A model generated the notes under the pieces. The model saw only the letters and a program-made list of their open reading frames with translations, was not told the origin of the DNA and did no database searches. The position numbers were made by a program, and so were the translations under genes. A stretch of DNA of 64,000 nucleotides from positions 310,001 to 374,000 of the forward strand of contig CANNBP010000001.1 in the NCBI GenBank assembly GCA_947502885.1, read 5' to 3'. Shown piece after piece: positions 53,084 to 63,578 of the stretch. The first letter of the stretch is position 1; each line of letters begins with the position of its first letter. The stretch is from an uncultured Aquimarina sp. (GTDB lineage: Bacteria > Bacteroidota > Bacteroidia > Flavobacteriales > Flavobacteriaceae).

Positions 53084-54118
53084 TTAAAAATTAAAAATCC
53101 ATTCTTGTTTAGGATCATATCCTAAAGTTCCTTTATCTACGTACAAAGGAGAAGCAATATTATTTGTATACAAAGCGCCAGTTCCTAAACCTTGTGGCAT
53201 TTTACTTTTTAAGGTATACGTATATTGAGCAATTGCATTGAGACCTATATTACTTTCTAATGCACTTGTTATCCACCAACCAATATTCATAGATTCTGCT
53301 AGATCAATCCATTCTTGAGTTCCCTTAAAACCACCTATTAAACTGGGTTTTAAAATGATATATTGTGGTTGTATTTCTTCTAAAAGTTTTTTCTTCTCAT
53401 CAACTTCAAAAACCCCTATCAATTCTTCATCTAGAGCAATTGACAATGGTGTTTCTTTACACAGCTTAGACATTGCTTTATATTGCCTTTGCTTTATGGG
53501 TTGTTCTATACTATGTAAATTAAATACCGCTAGTCTCTTTAACTTATCCAGTGCCTCCTTTGGAGTAAAAGCTCCATTTGCATCTACTCTAAGCTCAATT
53601 TCATCAGGCGAAAATTTTGATCTAATATAAGATAACAATTCTAATTCTGTTTCAAAATCAATAGCCCCTATTTTCATTTTTATACAATCAAACCCACTTT
53701 CTAATTTATCTAGAATTTGCCGATACATAAACTCCTTATCTCCCATCCAAATAAGGCCATTAATAGGAATATTAGCTCTATTTTTATCAAACTCAGAAGG
53801 AAACAATATATATGGTGAATCGCTTTTTAATGACTTAAAAGCCATTTCTACTCCAAACTGAATGCTAGGAAATTCTAAAAGTTTACTCCAAAGTTTATCT
53901 ACACCTAGGTTAATATTCTCACACACCCATTTTAGTTTTTCTTCATAATCAGGGCGATCATCAATACTCAAAGTTCGTAGAATACCACACTCCCCTATTC
54001 CTTGTTTGTTTCCATCAGAAATAATGATAAACCAGGTTTCTTTTGTTTTTAAAACTCCTCTAGAAGTACCACTAGGTCTTTTAAATTCAAGTATATATTT
54101 GTGATAAGTGGCATTCAT
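53084..54118 (-). CDS. menC: o-succinylbenzoate synthase
   Basis: A 344-residue enolase-superfamily enzyme that dehydrates SHCHC to o-succinylbenzoate. FDCIKMKIGAIDFETEL provides the catalytic KxK, ELRVDANGAFTPKEAL the first metal-binding Asp, SIEQPIKQ the Glu, and SIALDEELIG the second acid; IILKPSLIGGF supplies the second catalytic Lys. It shares one base with the MBL-fold gene behind it, so the two are coupled. A plus-strand 91-codon frame within it is a shadow. Confidence 0.92.
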   Translation of the reverse strand: MNATYHKYILEFKRPSGTSRGVLKTKETWFIIISDGNKQGIGECGILRTLSIDDRPDYEEKLKWVCENINLGVDKLWSKLLEFPSIQFGVEMAFKSLKSDSPYILFPSEFDKNRANIPINGLIWMGDKEFMYRQILDKLESGFDCIKMKIGAIDFETELELLSYIRSKFSPDEIELRVDANGAFTPKEALDKLKRLAVFNLHSIEQPIKQRQYKAMSKLCKETPLSIALDEELIGVFEVDEKKKLLEEIQPQYIILKPSLIGGFKGTQEWIDLAESMNIGWWITSALESNIGLNAIAQYTYTLKSKMPQGLGTGALYTNNIASPLYVDKGTLGYDPKQEWIFNF

Positions 54119-54798
54119 TATAATTCGATACTATCAGTAATCTCTAATAATATTAGGTTTTTACTTTTTTCTGAAAACTTTTTCTTTGCTCTGTCGTGAT
54201 CAATTTCAATATACCCAAAAGTATCGTAATGAACCCCTAACACTTCATTACATGCTACAAAATCACTAGCAATAATAGCATCATCTATTCCCATTGTAAA
54301 ATTATCACCAATAGGTAAAATTGCTAAATCAATATTGTATGCCATAGGTATAAGTTTCATATCCATTGTTAAAGCAGTATCTCCTGCAATATAAATGGTC
54401 TTATTTCCTCCGTCTATAACAAATCCTCCTGGTTGTCCACCATAAGTACCATCTGCAAAACTACTAGTATGGATAGCATTAACATACTTAACTTCTCCAA
54501 AATCAAAAGTCCATTTACCACCATGATTCATTGGATGAACCGTTATTCCTAAATTTTGATAATATGTTGCAATTTCATAATTAGAAACAATTGTTGCGTT
54601 ATTGTTTTTTGCAATTACTTCTGCATCAAGAACATGATCTTGGTGTGCATGAGTTAATAGAATATAATCTACTTTAATCGTTTCTATATTAATCTTGTCT
54701 TTAACTAGTGGATTTCCTGTAACAAAGGGATCTACAAGTATATTTTTCCCATTAACTTCTATTAATAAAGTATTATGACCGTAAAATGTTATTTTCAT
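54118..54798 (-). CDS. metal-dependent hydrolase, MBL fold (UPF0173 type)
   Basis: A 226-residue beta-lactamase-fold protein: LLTHAHQDHVLDAEVI is the HxHxDH motif and IYIAGDTALTMDMK the later Asp; GVHYDTFG holds the last His. The UPF0173 group has no well-settled substrate. The gene is between menA and menC, sharing one base with menC, which suggests a connection to the quinone operon or only chance co-regulation. Confidence 0.88.
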   Translation of the reverse strand: MKITFYGHNTLLIEVNGKNILVDPFVTGNPLVKDKINIETIKVDYILLTHAHQDHVLDAEVIAKNNNATIVSNYEIATYYQNLGITVHPMNHGGKWTFDFGEVKYVNAIHTSSFADGTYGGQPGGFVIDGGNKTIYIAGDTALTMDMKLIPMAYNIDLAILPIGDNFTMGIDDAIIASDFVACNEVLGVHYDTFGYIEIDHDRAKKKFSEKSKNLILLEITDSIEL

Positions 54799-54853
54799 TT
54801 TTAAGAGTATTGATTAAGTATTTTAAACCATATCATTTTGCTAGATCTCTAAA

Positions 54854-55807
54854 TTATAAAATCTGACTTAAACTAAAGGTTAGCGCCAGTAAAAATGTTG
54901 TTAATGCTACTTTTTTTAATTCTGGATCTAATAATCTTGAATCACTTGTATTTTTCACTTTTTTAATATGCTTAAACAAGGGAATAAAAGTGATTAAAAA
55001 TACAAGGTTAGTAGTTTTTTGATAAGTAAATACGATGTAAATTAATACAGAAATCATGGCTATTATCAATAATGCGAAATGATATGTTCTCGCTTTATTC
55101 ATCCCCAATTTTACTACTAATGTATTTTTACCTACTTTTTTATCACTCAAATAATCCCTCATATTATTTAAATTTAGTACAGCAGCACTTAATGTACCAA
55201 TTGCAATTGCCGGAAGAAAAATTAATAAATCTATTTTCTGGGTAAATAGAAAATAACATCCAACTACGCTTACCAAACCAAAAAAAATAAACACAAAAAC
55301 GTCGCCTAACCCTCTATACCCATAAGCAGAGCTACCCATTGTATATTTGATTGCAGCAATAATTGCTGCTAATCCCAGAACAAAATAGAATAATGAATAT
55401 CCAAAATTCTCTTTTCCAAACGATACGTATATTAAGGATACAGCAACTCCAAGAGCTATTAATGCAGTTATAACAATCCCTGTAAACATTTCTTTTTTGG
55501 ATATTGCTCCACTTTGTAATGCCCTTTCGGGTCCTACCCTATCTTCATTATCAGTCCCCTTTACCCCATCTCCATAATCGTTGGCAAAATTTGATAAAAT
55601 TTGTAAACATAGTGTTGTAGCTATGGCCAACCAAAATATAAGAGTTTCATAGAACCTTTCGGTGATATCAATTATCGATGTCTCAAAATTTTCATGTACA
55701 TACCTTAAAGAATCTTGCCCCAATGCAGAACCAATAATAATTCCTGAAATCGACAATGGTAACGTTCTTAATCTAGCAGCAGATATCCAAGCTTTAAATT
55801 TAGTCAT
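54854..55807 (-). CDS. menA: 1,4-dihydroxy-2-naphthoate polyprenyltransferase
   Basis: A 317-residue UbiA-superfamily membrane enzyme from ATG 55807; an ATG 21 bases upstream is in frame. NFANDYGDGVKGTDNEDRVGP supplies the Asp-rich prenyl-diphosphate motif and NMRDYLSDKKVGKNTL the second. About eight hydrophobic segments are seen. It attaches the isoprenoid chain to DHNA, the step before menaquinone methylation. It leads the menA-MBL-menC-CPBP-menE run. Confidence 0.93.
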   Translation of the reverse strand: MTKFKAWISAARLRTLPLSISGIIIGSALGQDSLRYVHENFETSIIDITERFYETLIFWLAIATTLCLQILSNFANDYGDGVKGTDNEDRVGPERALQSGAISKKEMFTGIVITALIALGVAVSLIYVSFGKENFGYSLFYFVLGLAAIIAAIKYTMGSSAYGYRGLGDVFVFIFFGLVSVVGCYFLFTQKIDLLIFLPAIAIGTLSAAVLNLNNMRDYLSDKKVGKNTLVVKLGMNKARTYHFALLIIAMISVLIYIVFTYQKTTNLVFLITFIPLFKHIKKVKNTSDSRLLDPELKKVALTTFLLALTFSLSQIL

Positions 55808-55924
55808 ACATAAACAATTTGTCTTCAAAGGAACAGTTTTTTATACAAAAACCAAACAAAATATGACATGATCTGCACCAACATTATTTCAAGAGAATGA
55901 AACTTAACTTATTTTAGAATTTGA

Positions 55925-55965
55925 ATAAAAAAAAACACCAGCAAGACACTTGTCTTACTGATGTT
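55925..55965 (-). terminator. rho-independent terminator of the M43 protease gene
   Basis: Read on the minus strand, 14 base pairs (two G-U) between AACATCAGTAAGAC and GTCTTGCTGGTGTT with a 4-base loop are followed by nine T. It lies about 60 bases beyond the stop at 56028. Confidence 0.88.
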
Positions 55966-56027
55966 CTTAAAATAAATACCTGAATTAATGGGGACCTTTA
56001 TTCAGACACTCGAGATTATATATTGTA

Positions 56028-59000
56028 CTATTCTACAATAATCTTGGTAGCATATGGAGTTCCATCAAAACTAGCTCCAATAATATAAAGTCCAGGAGTT
56101 AACTCTTTATCAATTAATACTGATAACACACTTGAAGTTCCTTTATTCTTTATTACACCAAACACTTTAACTCCTAATGGGCTAAAAATTTCTACTTTAA
56201 CTACACCTGTTTTAGAAGAATTAAAATTTAGATTTAGCATATTACCTGTAAAAGGATTTGGAGTAGCAGTAAATGAGTTTGGTTTTACATTAGGACTTAC
56301 AGTGATTGTTACTGTAGAGTTTGATGTAGTTCCATCATTATCTGTTACTACAGCTTTTAATGTATGATTACCAATTGTAGCATTATCAAATGTAATACTA
56401 TATGGAGCAGAAATATCTTCTCCTAAAAGTATGGTTCCATCAAAAAACTCGACCTTAGTAACTGAGCCATCACTATCTGAAGCAATAGCATCGATTATTA
56501 TTGAAGCACCTTCATCAAATTCTGCTCCATTGCTTGGAGAAGTAATATCAACTACAGGGGCTATATTTGGTTTTGAATTTACAGTTATATTTATGGTTGC
56601 CGATTCTGTAACAGCTCCTTCATTATCTGTAGCCTTTACTGTTAAGTTATGTACTCCCAAGGTGGCACCTCTCCAATCATAACTATATGGAGCAGTTGTA
56701 TCTTCTCCTAGCTTTATAGCCCCGTCAAAAAACTCAACTTTAGTAATGGTACCATCACTATCACTTGCAGCAGCTTCAATGGTTATATCATTTTCTTCTT
56801 CAAATTCAGCATTATTTACTGGAGAAGTAATACTGACTGTAGGCGCAACATTAGATGTAGTACCATTTACAGTTATAGAGATCGTAGCTTCTGTAGTAGC
56901 TCCATCGTTATCAGTGGCTACCGCTTTTAATGTATGATCACCAACCGAAGCATTATTTAATGCCATACTATAAGGAGCAGAAGTATCTTCTCCTAAGCTA
57001 GTTGTTCCATCAAAAAATTCAACTTTAGTAACAGTACCATCACTATCTGATGCAGACGCTTCTATTGTAATCGAAGTACCTTCGTCAAACTGTGCTCCAT
57101 CTGATGGAGAAGTAATACTTACTATTGGTGCCACATTTGGAGTACCATCTACAATAGCAATAGTATAATCTTCTGTTTCACCTAAATATGTATCCTCTCC
57201 ACATGGTGTGATTTTACTTTCTGAACCATATCCTATACGAACTCTCATACGTACTGATGCTCCAGATATTGCCCCTGCTGGTACCGTTACATTCTCTGTA
57301 TATGGACCTGCCCCTAGTTTAGAAAACACCTTTTCACCATCATCGTCAAAATCTTTATCATTATTCCAGTCAATCCATGCTCCAACTGCATTAAATGACC
57401 AACTAGAATTATTTATACCTATTGTTAGAGCCATTTCACTTTCCTTCTCTGCTGTTGTAGAAATATTAGTAAAGTCAACATATGCATTGTCTCCTGTAGT
57501 ACTGTTATCAATATCTCCAAAAGATACATTAGTAATACTTAAACCTGTATCTTCATTAGTAGCTATACAATATTCGGGATCTACAATTACTACTTCATTT
57601 ACCGTAATATTTACCGCAGACGATTCTGTTATTGCTCCTTCATCATCTGTCGCTTTAACAGTTATACTATGATCTCCTGCTGTTGCATTACTCCAAATAA
57701 AACTATATGGAGAAGTTGTATCTTCTCCTAATTTTGTAATCCCATCAAAGAATTCAACCTTAGCAACTGTACCATCACTATCTGTTGCAGAAGCTTCAAT
57801 AGTAATATCATTTCCTTCATCAAATTCGGCTCCTTCTATAGGAGAAGTAATACTCGCTGTTGGTGCAACGTTTGAAGAACCACCTACAATATTAATAGTA
57901 TAATCTTCTGTCTCTCCTAAATAAGTATCCTCTCCACATGGTGTGATTTTACTTTCTGAACCATATCCTATACGAACTCTCATACGTACTGATGCTCCAG
58001 ATATTGCCCCTGCTGGTACCGTTACATTCTCTGTATATGGACCTGCCCCTAGTTTAGAAAACACCTTTTCACCATCATCGTCAAAATCTTTATCATTATT
58101 CCAGTCAATCCATGCTCCAACTGCATTAAATGACCAACTAGAATTATTTATACCTATTGTTAGAGCCATTTCACTTTCCTTCTCTGCTGTTGTAGAAATA
58201 TTAGTAAAGTCAACATATGCATTGTCTCCTGTCGTACTGTTATCAATATCTCCAAAAGATACATTAGTAATATTTAGACCTGTATCTTCATTAGTAGCTA
58301 TACAATATTCGGGATCTACAATTACTACTTCATTTACCGTAATATTTACTGCAGACGATTCTGTTATTGCTCCTTCATCATCTGTCGCTTTAACAGTTAT
58401 ACTATGATCTCCTGCTGTTGCATTACTCCAAGTAAAACTATATGGAGAAGTTGTATCTTCTCCTAATTTTGTAATCCCATCAAAGAATTCAACCTTAGCA
58501 ACTGTACCGTCACTATCTGTTGCAGAAGCTTCAATAGTAATATCATTTCCTTCATCAAATTCGGCTCCTTCTATAGGAGAAGTAATACTCGCTGTTGGTG
58601 CAACGTTTGACGAACCATCTGCAATATTAATAGTATAATCTTCTGTCTCTCCTAAATAAGTATCCTCTCCACATGGTGTGATTTTACTTTCTGATCCATA
58701 CCCTATACGAACTCTCATACGTACTGATGCTCCAGATACTGCCCCTGCTGGTACTGTTACATTCTCTGTATATGGACCTGCCCCTAGTTTAGAAAACACC
58801 TTTTCACCATCATCGTCAAAATCTTTATCATTATTCCAGTCAATCCATGCTCCAACTGCATTAAATGACCAACTAGAATTATTTATGCCTATTGTTAAAG
58901 CTATTTGACTTCCTTTTTCTGCTGTTGTAGAAATATTAGTAAAGTCAACATATGCATTGTCTCCTGTAGTACTGTTATCAATATCTCCAAAAGATACATT

Positions 59001-62000
59001 AGTAATATTTAGACCTGTATCTTCATTAGTAGCTATACAATATTCGGGATCTACAATTACTACTTCATTTACCGTAATATTTACTGCAGACGATTCTGTT
59101 ATTGCTCCTTCATCATCTGTCGCTTTAACAGTTATACTATGATCTCCTGCTGTTGCATTACTCCAAGTAAAACTATATGGAGAAGTTGTATCTTCTCCTA
59201 ATTTTGTTACCCCATCAAAAAATTCAACCTTAGCAACTGTACCGTCACTATCTGTTGCAGAAGCTTCAATAGTAATATCATTTCCTTCATCAAATTCGGC
59301 TCCTTCTACAGGAGAAGTAATACTTGCTGTTGGTGCAACGTTTGACGAACCATCTACAATATTAATAGTATAATCTTCCGTCTCTCCTAAATAAGTATCC
59401 TCTCCACATGGTGTAATTTTACTTTCTGATCCATACCCTATACGAACTCTCATACGTACTGATGTACCTGATACAGCTTCTCCCGCTACCGCTACAGCTG
59501 TACTGTAAGGGCCTCCACCATATTTAGAAAATACTTTTTCTCCATCGTCATCAAAATCTTTATCATTATTCCAGTCAATCCAAGCTCCAACCGCATTTCC
59601 TGACCAGCTAGAGTTATTTATATCTATAGTTAATGCCATTTGGCTTCCTATTGCAACATTTCCAGAAATATTAGTAAAGTCAATATATGCATTGTCTCCA
59701 GTTGTACTATTATCAATACCCGCAAAAGTTACATTAGTAATATTTAGACCTGTATCTTCATTAGTAGCGACACAATAGGTACACTCCTGACAAGAGGGTC
59801 CCCCACAATCTACATTAGTTTCTTCTCCATTTTGGATTCCATCATCACATGTTGGAGGCGGAAGCTCTCCTGTTTCAATTGGGGTATCAATAATTCTATT
59901 TAAGGCATAGTCAAGTATTTCAACAGATTCCCCATTTGCTGCTACTTTAATTTTTATCCATACATAATGTCTAAAACTACCGATAGCGTATTGAAAACCT
60001 AAATATCCTTCTTTCCCGGCCCATGTCGTATAATCTTTATCATAAACAATAATGTCATCACCTAAATCTATTGGAAATGTTAAACCTGCATTTTCATCTA
60101 ACATAACACCAGCTCCTAATAATTTTGCATTATTTGTATTAGCACCATCCGCCATAAACTTTGGTGAGTATTTAACGCTTTGTCCAAAAGACTTTCCATT
60201 AACTACAATACGCCCTTCTGGAATAGCTTTTGTATAATCTACCTTATATTCAAATTTGATACCTCCAACAACAGTGTAACTATTTGTATTACTATCCACA
60301 GTTTTATTTACAGATCTTACAATATAACCTTCTTTATTTGTGTAAAACTGAAACTGATATTGATTTGTTAACGAAGGACCAATATTAGTTGTATTTGTAA
60401 ATGCAGAAGCTTTTAATGTAATTTCAGTATTTACCCTACCAGCATCTGGATTAGTATATGCTCCACCTAAATTAAACTGTAATTTCCTGCCATTATTAAC
60501 AGCTTCGACAGATGTTATAGCAAGACCAGCTGGTAAATTTGTTACTGTATAATCTGAAGGGCTTAAGGTACTTTTGAATGTATTTCCTCTAACAAAGAAG
60601 TTCATTGATTTTGTATATAAAGTACCATCATTAGCTCTGGCTTCTTCCATAAAAAATAAGTCTCTCACCATCCATGAATCCCTTTCGTAAAAACCTTTAC
60701 CACATGTTATTGGTTCATCAGGATTTGCCCCATAAGCAAGATCTGTTAATCTAACCGCCATTTTATCATATTCAGTTTTAAATAGTGTAAAACCAATCCA
60801 TTGATAAAAAGTACGACCACCATACTGAAGATAGGTTCCAAAGTATAAATCTTTATTCAAGTAGTTTGCTATATCGGCTTGATTTTGGGATATAACACGT
60901 TTCCATCCTTTTTCTGCAGAAGCATCTGCATTAGAAACACTCCAATTAGAGTTTTGATCAACTACATCTCCAAATTGTAATACAGAAACTTGATCAACTC
61001 CAGGGTCGTTGCCATTATTATCTAGAACAATTCCAGTAGCACTCGATGGAGTCGCTAATCTTACAAAAAGTTGATCACTTTCAAACTTAAACTCAATAAT
61101 CGAATTTCCATAGGACAATTTTGTTCTTCTTCTTTCATAAAACCCATATTTTTCACCATAAGAATTATTATAAAGTAACTCATAATCTAATGGAGACCAA
61201 GGAGATCCTATTTTACCTCTAAATGCAACTGAAAATACAATATTAGTAGCATTATCAATACTTGAAGTCATTGCATTATTAAATGCAGCATTGTTAAAAT
61301 CAAGTGTTAAATTGGTTATTGAATTAGATGTTTCATGTTGAGTCGCACTACCATTAAGCCTAAACTCTGCGGTTGTCGCATCAATTACTTTTATTTCTGC
61401 ACTTAATCCTGCTGGAACATTTGTTGTTTGAAAATGAGTACTTGTAAGTGTTTGCCCAACTAGATTCGAATCAAAAGAAACATTTTCTAAATATATATTT
61501 GCTTTATTTTCTATTTCTCCTGTTTCAACATCTCTAACCTCTCTAAAAATATTTGTCTTACTACCAAATTCACTAGAAACAATCAATCTTGCATCTGAAG
61601 GATTTGAAGTGTATAATGTTTCATTAAGATTTGCTGTTGTTACTATATTATTTCTACCTGCTACAGAGCTATTTAAAGAACCGATCATTACGTCTTTTTG
61701 CCCGTTAGTAAACATGCTTGTACATGGTGTATAGTTCATAAAATCATGAACATTCGTTTCTACACCACAAGAAGCAAATGTATAGGTGCAATTCTCAAAA
61801 TCCTTTCCTTTATATTGTTGTCCTACTGTATTAGGTGTATCTGCAATACCATCATCTATATTACAGTTAGAAGGTTTTCCGCTTGCAGTTCCTCTTCCCC
61901 AAGAATGATTTAATCCTAACCAGTGCCCAAATTCGTGAACAAAAACATGTCGATATGCTTGATAATCCAAAGTAGCACCATTTACACTATCTCCAGCAAC

Positions 62001-62900
62001 CCAATATGACATGGTAATACCTGTATAGGTACCATTGTCTGTTAATCCGTTATCAGATGCCGGTCCAAAAGCGTAGGCAGATCCTCCACTTGGTTTATCT
62101 CCATCTGTAAAGAAATAGGTACTTTGACCGTTGACAATCCAAATATTTAAATATTTGTTCGTTGGCCATTTTGTATTACGCTTAAAAGATGCAGCGTTGT
62201 TTTGATGAGTTGAATATGTGCCCGGATTAACATCATATGTAACTCCAGTTGTTGGGTTTCCATTAGGGTCTTTTTGTGCCAAAACCAGTCTAATTCCAAC
62301 ATGAGACTCATCCGTTTTAAACTGATCTTGTATAGATCCTCTAAATTCTGATAATCCATTTAAATCCTCATTAGCAATTTTTAAAACCTTTTTTGCCTGT
62401 GCTAATGTTAAAATGTTTTTTTGATCTCCATCATGAATTACATGAAATACAACAGGTATAGTATATTCTGGATTTATTGTGTAGTTAGGATCTACATCTG
62501 GGTCAATTGGAATTACTAAACTAGCGGATTTTGAAAGATTATTTGCCGATCTTGAAACGGTACGTGAAGCAATAATATGGTGATTTACCTGTGCTTGTAA
62601 AATAGCCTCCCTAAGACGCAAGTCTTCTTTTTCAGAAGGATTCATAGCATCTTCAAGTAAACGTTCTTGTAAAGTCGTATGACAAAACTCTCCTTCCAAT
62701 ATTTTTTTCTCACTTGCACTAAGCTTTTCTTGTGCAAATGAAATATTACATACCAAAATGGTCATTAGACCTAAGTAACATAACATTTTTCTACTCTCGC
62801 CCTTAAATAACGAAAAATTAAATGATAATTTTCCTGTTAAGATCCTTAACAGGCCATCATCATTTGCTTTAAGATTCAAGTAATTATTCTTTTCACTCAT
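56028..62900 (-). CDS. large secreted M43 (cytophagalysin-type) metalloprotease with GEVED/Ig repeats and T9SS domain
   Basis: A 2290-residue exported protein. An ATG 38 residues in (62786) begins a standard signal peptide (MLCYLGLMTILVCNISFAQ), so the first 38 residues may not be translated. The M43 site HEFGHWLGLNH starts at residue 322, in a domain beginning YTIPVVFHVIHDG. Residues about 440-1020 are beta-rich of unknown class. A Cys-rich linker (PTCDDGIQNGEETN, VDCGGPSCQECTYC) follows. Then four GEVED units (CxATNEDTG ... GETEDYTI) alternate with Ig-like domains (six in all, VAPTASITSP ... VEFFDG), and the last 85 residues are a type A T9SS sorting domain. It is likely a surface-bound or released protease that degrades matrix proteins or polysaccharide-linked material. 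Confidence 0.93.
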   Translation of the reverse strand: MSEKNNYLNLKANDDGLLRILTGKLSFNFSLFKGESRKMLCYLGLMTILVCNISFAQEKLSASEKKILEGEFCHTTLQERLLEDAMNPSEKEDLRLREAILQAQVNHHIIASRTVSRSANNLSKSASLVIPIDPDVDPNYTINPEYTIPVVFHVIHDGDQKNILTLAQAKKVLKIANEDLNGLSEFRGSIQDQFKTDESHVGIRLVLAQKDPNGNPTTGVTYDVNPGTYSTHQNNAASFKRNTKWPTNKYLNIWIVNGQSTYFFTDGDKPSGGSAYAFGPASDNGLTDNGTYTGITMSYWVAGDSVNGATLDYQAYRHVFVHEFGHWLGLNHSWGRGTASGKPSNCNIDDGIADTPNTVGQQYKGKDFENCTYTFASCGVETNVHDFMNYTPCTSMFTNGQKDVMIGSLNSSVAGRNNIVTTANLNETLYTSNPSDARLIVSSEFGSKTNIFREVRDVETGEIENKANIYLENVSFDSNLVGQTLTSTHFQTTNVPAGLSAEIKVIDATTAEFRLNGSATQHETSNSITNLTLDFNNAAFNNAMTSSIDNATNIVFSVAFRGKIGSPWSPLDYELLYNNSYGEKYGFYERRRTKLSYGNSIIEFKFESDQLFVRLATPSSATGIVLDNNGNDPGVDQVSVLQFGDVVDQNSNWSVSNADASAEKGWKRVISQNQADIANYLNKDLYFGTYLQYGGRTFYQWIGFTLFKTEYDKMAVRLTDLAYGANPDEPITCGKGFYERDSWMVRDLFFMEEARANDGTLYTKSMNFFVRGNTFKSTLSPSDYTVTNLPAGLAITSVEAVNNGRKLQFNLGGAYTNPDAGRVNTEITLKASAFTNTTNIGPSLTNQYQFQFYTNKEGYIVRSVNKTVDSNTNSYTVVGGIKFEYKVDYTKAIPEGRIVVNGKSFGQSVKYSPKFMADGANTNNAKLLGAGVMLDENAGLTFPIDLGDDIIVYDKDYTTWAGKEGYLGFQYAIGSFRHYVWIKIKVAANGESVEILDYALNRIIDTPIETGELPPPTCDDGIQNGEETNVDCGGPSCQECTYCVATNEDTGLNITNVTFAGIDNSTTGDNAYIDFTNISGNVAIGSQMALTIDINNSSWSGNAVGAWIDWNNDKDFDDDGEKVFSKYGGGPYSTAVAVAGEAVSGTSVRMRVRIGYGSESKITPCGEDTYLGETEDYTINIVDGSSNVAPTASITSPVEGAEFDEGNDITIEASATDSDGTVAKVEFFDGVTKLGEDTTSPYSFTWSNATAGDHSITVKATDDEGAITESSAVNITVNEVVIVDPEYCIATNEDTGLNITNVSFGDIDNSTTGDNAYVDFTNISTTAEKGSQIALTIGINNSSWSFNAVGAWIDWNNDKDFDDDGEKVFSKLGAGPYTENVTVPAGAVSGASVRMRVRIGYGSESKITPCGEDTYLGETEDYTINIADGSSNVAPTASITSPIEGAEFDEGNDITIEASATDSDGTVAKVEFFDGITKLGEDTTSPYSFTWSNATAGDHSITVKATDDEGAITESSAVNITVNEVVIVDPEYCIATNEDTGLNITNVSFGDIDNSTTGDNAYVDFTNISTTAEKESEMALTIGINNSSWSFNAVGAWIDWNNDKDFDDDGEKVFSKLGAGPYTENVTVPAGAISGASVRMRVRIGYGSESKITPCGEDTYLGETEDYTINIVGGSSNVAPTASITSPIEGAEFDEGNDITIEASATDSDGTVAKVEFFDGITKLGEDTTSPYSFIWSNATAGDHSITVKATDDEGAITESSAVNITVNEVVIVDPEYCIATNEDTGLSITNVSFGDIDNSTTGDNAYVDFTNISTTAEKESEMALTIGINNSSWSFNAVGAWIDWNNDKDFDDDGEKVFSKLGAGPYTENVTVPAGAISGASVRMRVRIGYGSESKITPCGEDTYLGETEDYTIAIVDGTPNVAPIVSITSPSDGAQFDEGTSITIEASASDSDGTVTKVEFFDGTTSLGEDTSAPYSMALNNASVGDHTLKAVATDNDGATTEATISITVNGTTSNVAPTVSITSPVNNAEFEEENDITIEAAASDSDGTITKVEFFDGAIKLGEDTTAPYSYDWRGATLGVHNLTVKATDNEGAVTESATINITVNSKPNIAPVVDITSPSNGAEFDEGASIIIDAIASDSDGSVTKVEFFDGTILLGEDISAPYSITFDNATIGNHTLKAVVTDNDGTTSNSTVTITVSPNVKPNSFTATPNPFTGNMLNLNFNSSKTGVVKVEIFSPLGVKVFGVIKNKGTSSVLSVLIDKELTPGLYIIGASFDGTPYATKIIVE
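57150..59790. repeat. 735-bp tandem repeat inside the M43 protease gene
   Basis: Phase-matched landmarks recur every 735 bases at 57208, 57943, 58678 and 59413 (245 residues per unit, a GEVED domain plus one Ig-like domain). Long stretches are nearly identical, including CCTATACGAACTCTCATACG in each unit, so the duplication is recent or kept alike by gene conversion. The outer copies diverge at their far ends. The very long repeats also create minus-strand shadow frames of equal length on the opposite strand, which are not genes. Confidence 0.9.
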
Positions 62901-62954
62901 TTTTAAAATAAAATATTTAACTAAAATTACATAAGGGACTTTCCCTTCTGTAAA

Positions 62955-62974
62955 ACCTACTAGTACCTACTAGT
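62955..62974. promoter_or_regulatory. tandem 10-bp repeat upstream of the M43 gene
   Basis: Two abutting copies of ACCTACTAGT, one helical turn apart, 55-74 bases upstream of the M43 start. Such head-to-tail decamers can be response-regulator sites; no regulator is assigned. Confidence 0.3.
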
Positions 62975-63470
62975 TTTGAAAAAGCAGTAGCAAATCAATT
63001 AAGTACACCAATTGTATTCTTAATTCACAAACTAGAATTATCTCTTTTAAACTACTTAAAGAGATAAAAAATTAGAATTCAGTAGAGACTTTAATTTAAA
63101 CAAGAAACGATTGGTATACTTTTCCAAATTTGAATTTAGTATCAAAAAAAATCTTTGTTGGGAGGATGTATTTTGACAATTAGTGTAAAAATGATTCATT
63201 CGTTTATGTTAAATTTATGTGATTATCTGTCAAAATTATTGTTAATAAAAGAAAATACACCATGTTATATTACCTAAACGTGATACTATATTTATTTTTA
63301 GAAAGTATTTATACCTTAAATTATTGTTTAGTATCCTATTAAAATATTCTTATGCATGTAGGAAAACTATCATGACGAGAACTTTACTATTTTATTTTAA
63401 GGAGCAGTTTGTTCTATTACCTCTTATTCTATATTAATATTATTAATCAAATCCACATTATGTATAAATA

Positions 63471-63510
63471 AAAAAACATCAATAAAACATATGTTTTATT
63501 GATGTTTTTT
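63471..63510 (-). terminator. terminator, perfect 40-base palindrome
   Basis: AAAAAACATCAATAAAACAT and its reverse complement meet with no loop left over (63471-63510), giving U-tracts on both strands. It lies about 68 bases after the stop of the partial gene at 63579 on the minus strand, so it is probably its terminator. Confidence 0.85.
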
Positions 63511-63578
63511 AAAATAAATACTCTTTATGAACCTGAATTAAGGGGGCTTTATCAGGAACTATCGATTATTTATAATGG

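Larger units (their letters stand above)
62901..63578. other. gene-free stretch between the two T9SS genes
   Basis: It holds the likely promoter region of the M43 gene (right part of 62901-63120), a tandem pair of ACCTACTAGT at 62955-62974, and the terminator at 63471-63510. Nothing else recognisable. Confidence 0.6.

Noticed and set aside
57208..59142. Plus-strand open frames of equal length opposite the M43 gene, and a first impression of a CRISPR-like array
   Set aside because: They arise from the 735-bp coding repeat on the minus strand; the unit is far too long for CRISPR and encodes GEVED and Ig-like domains.
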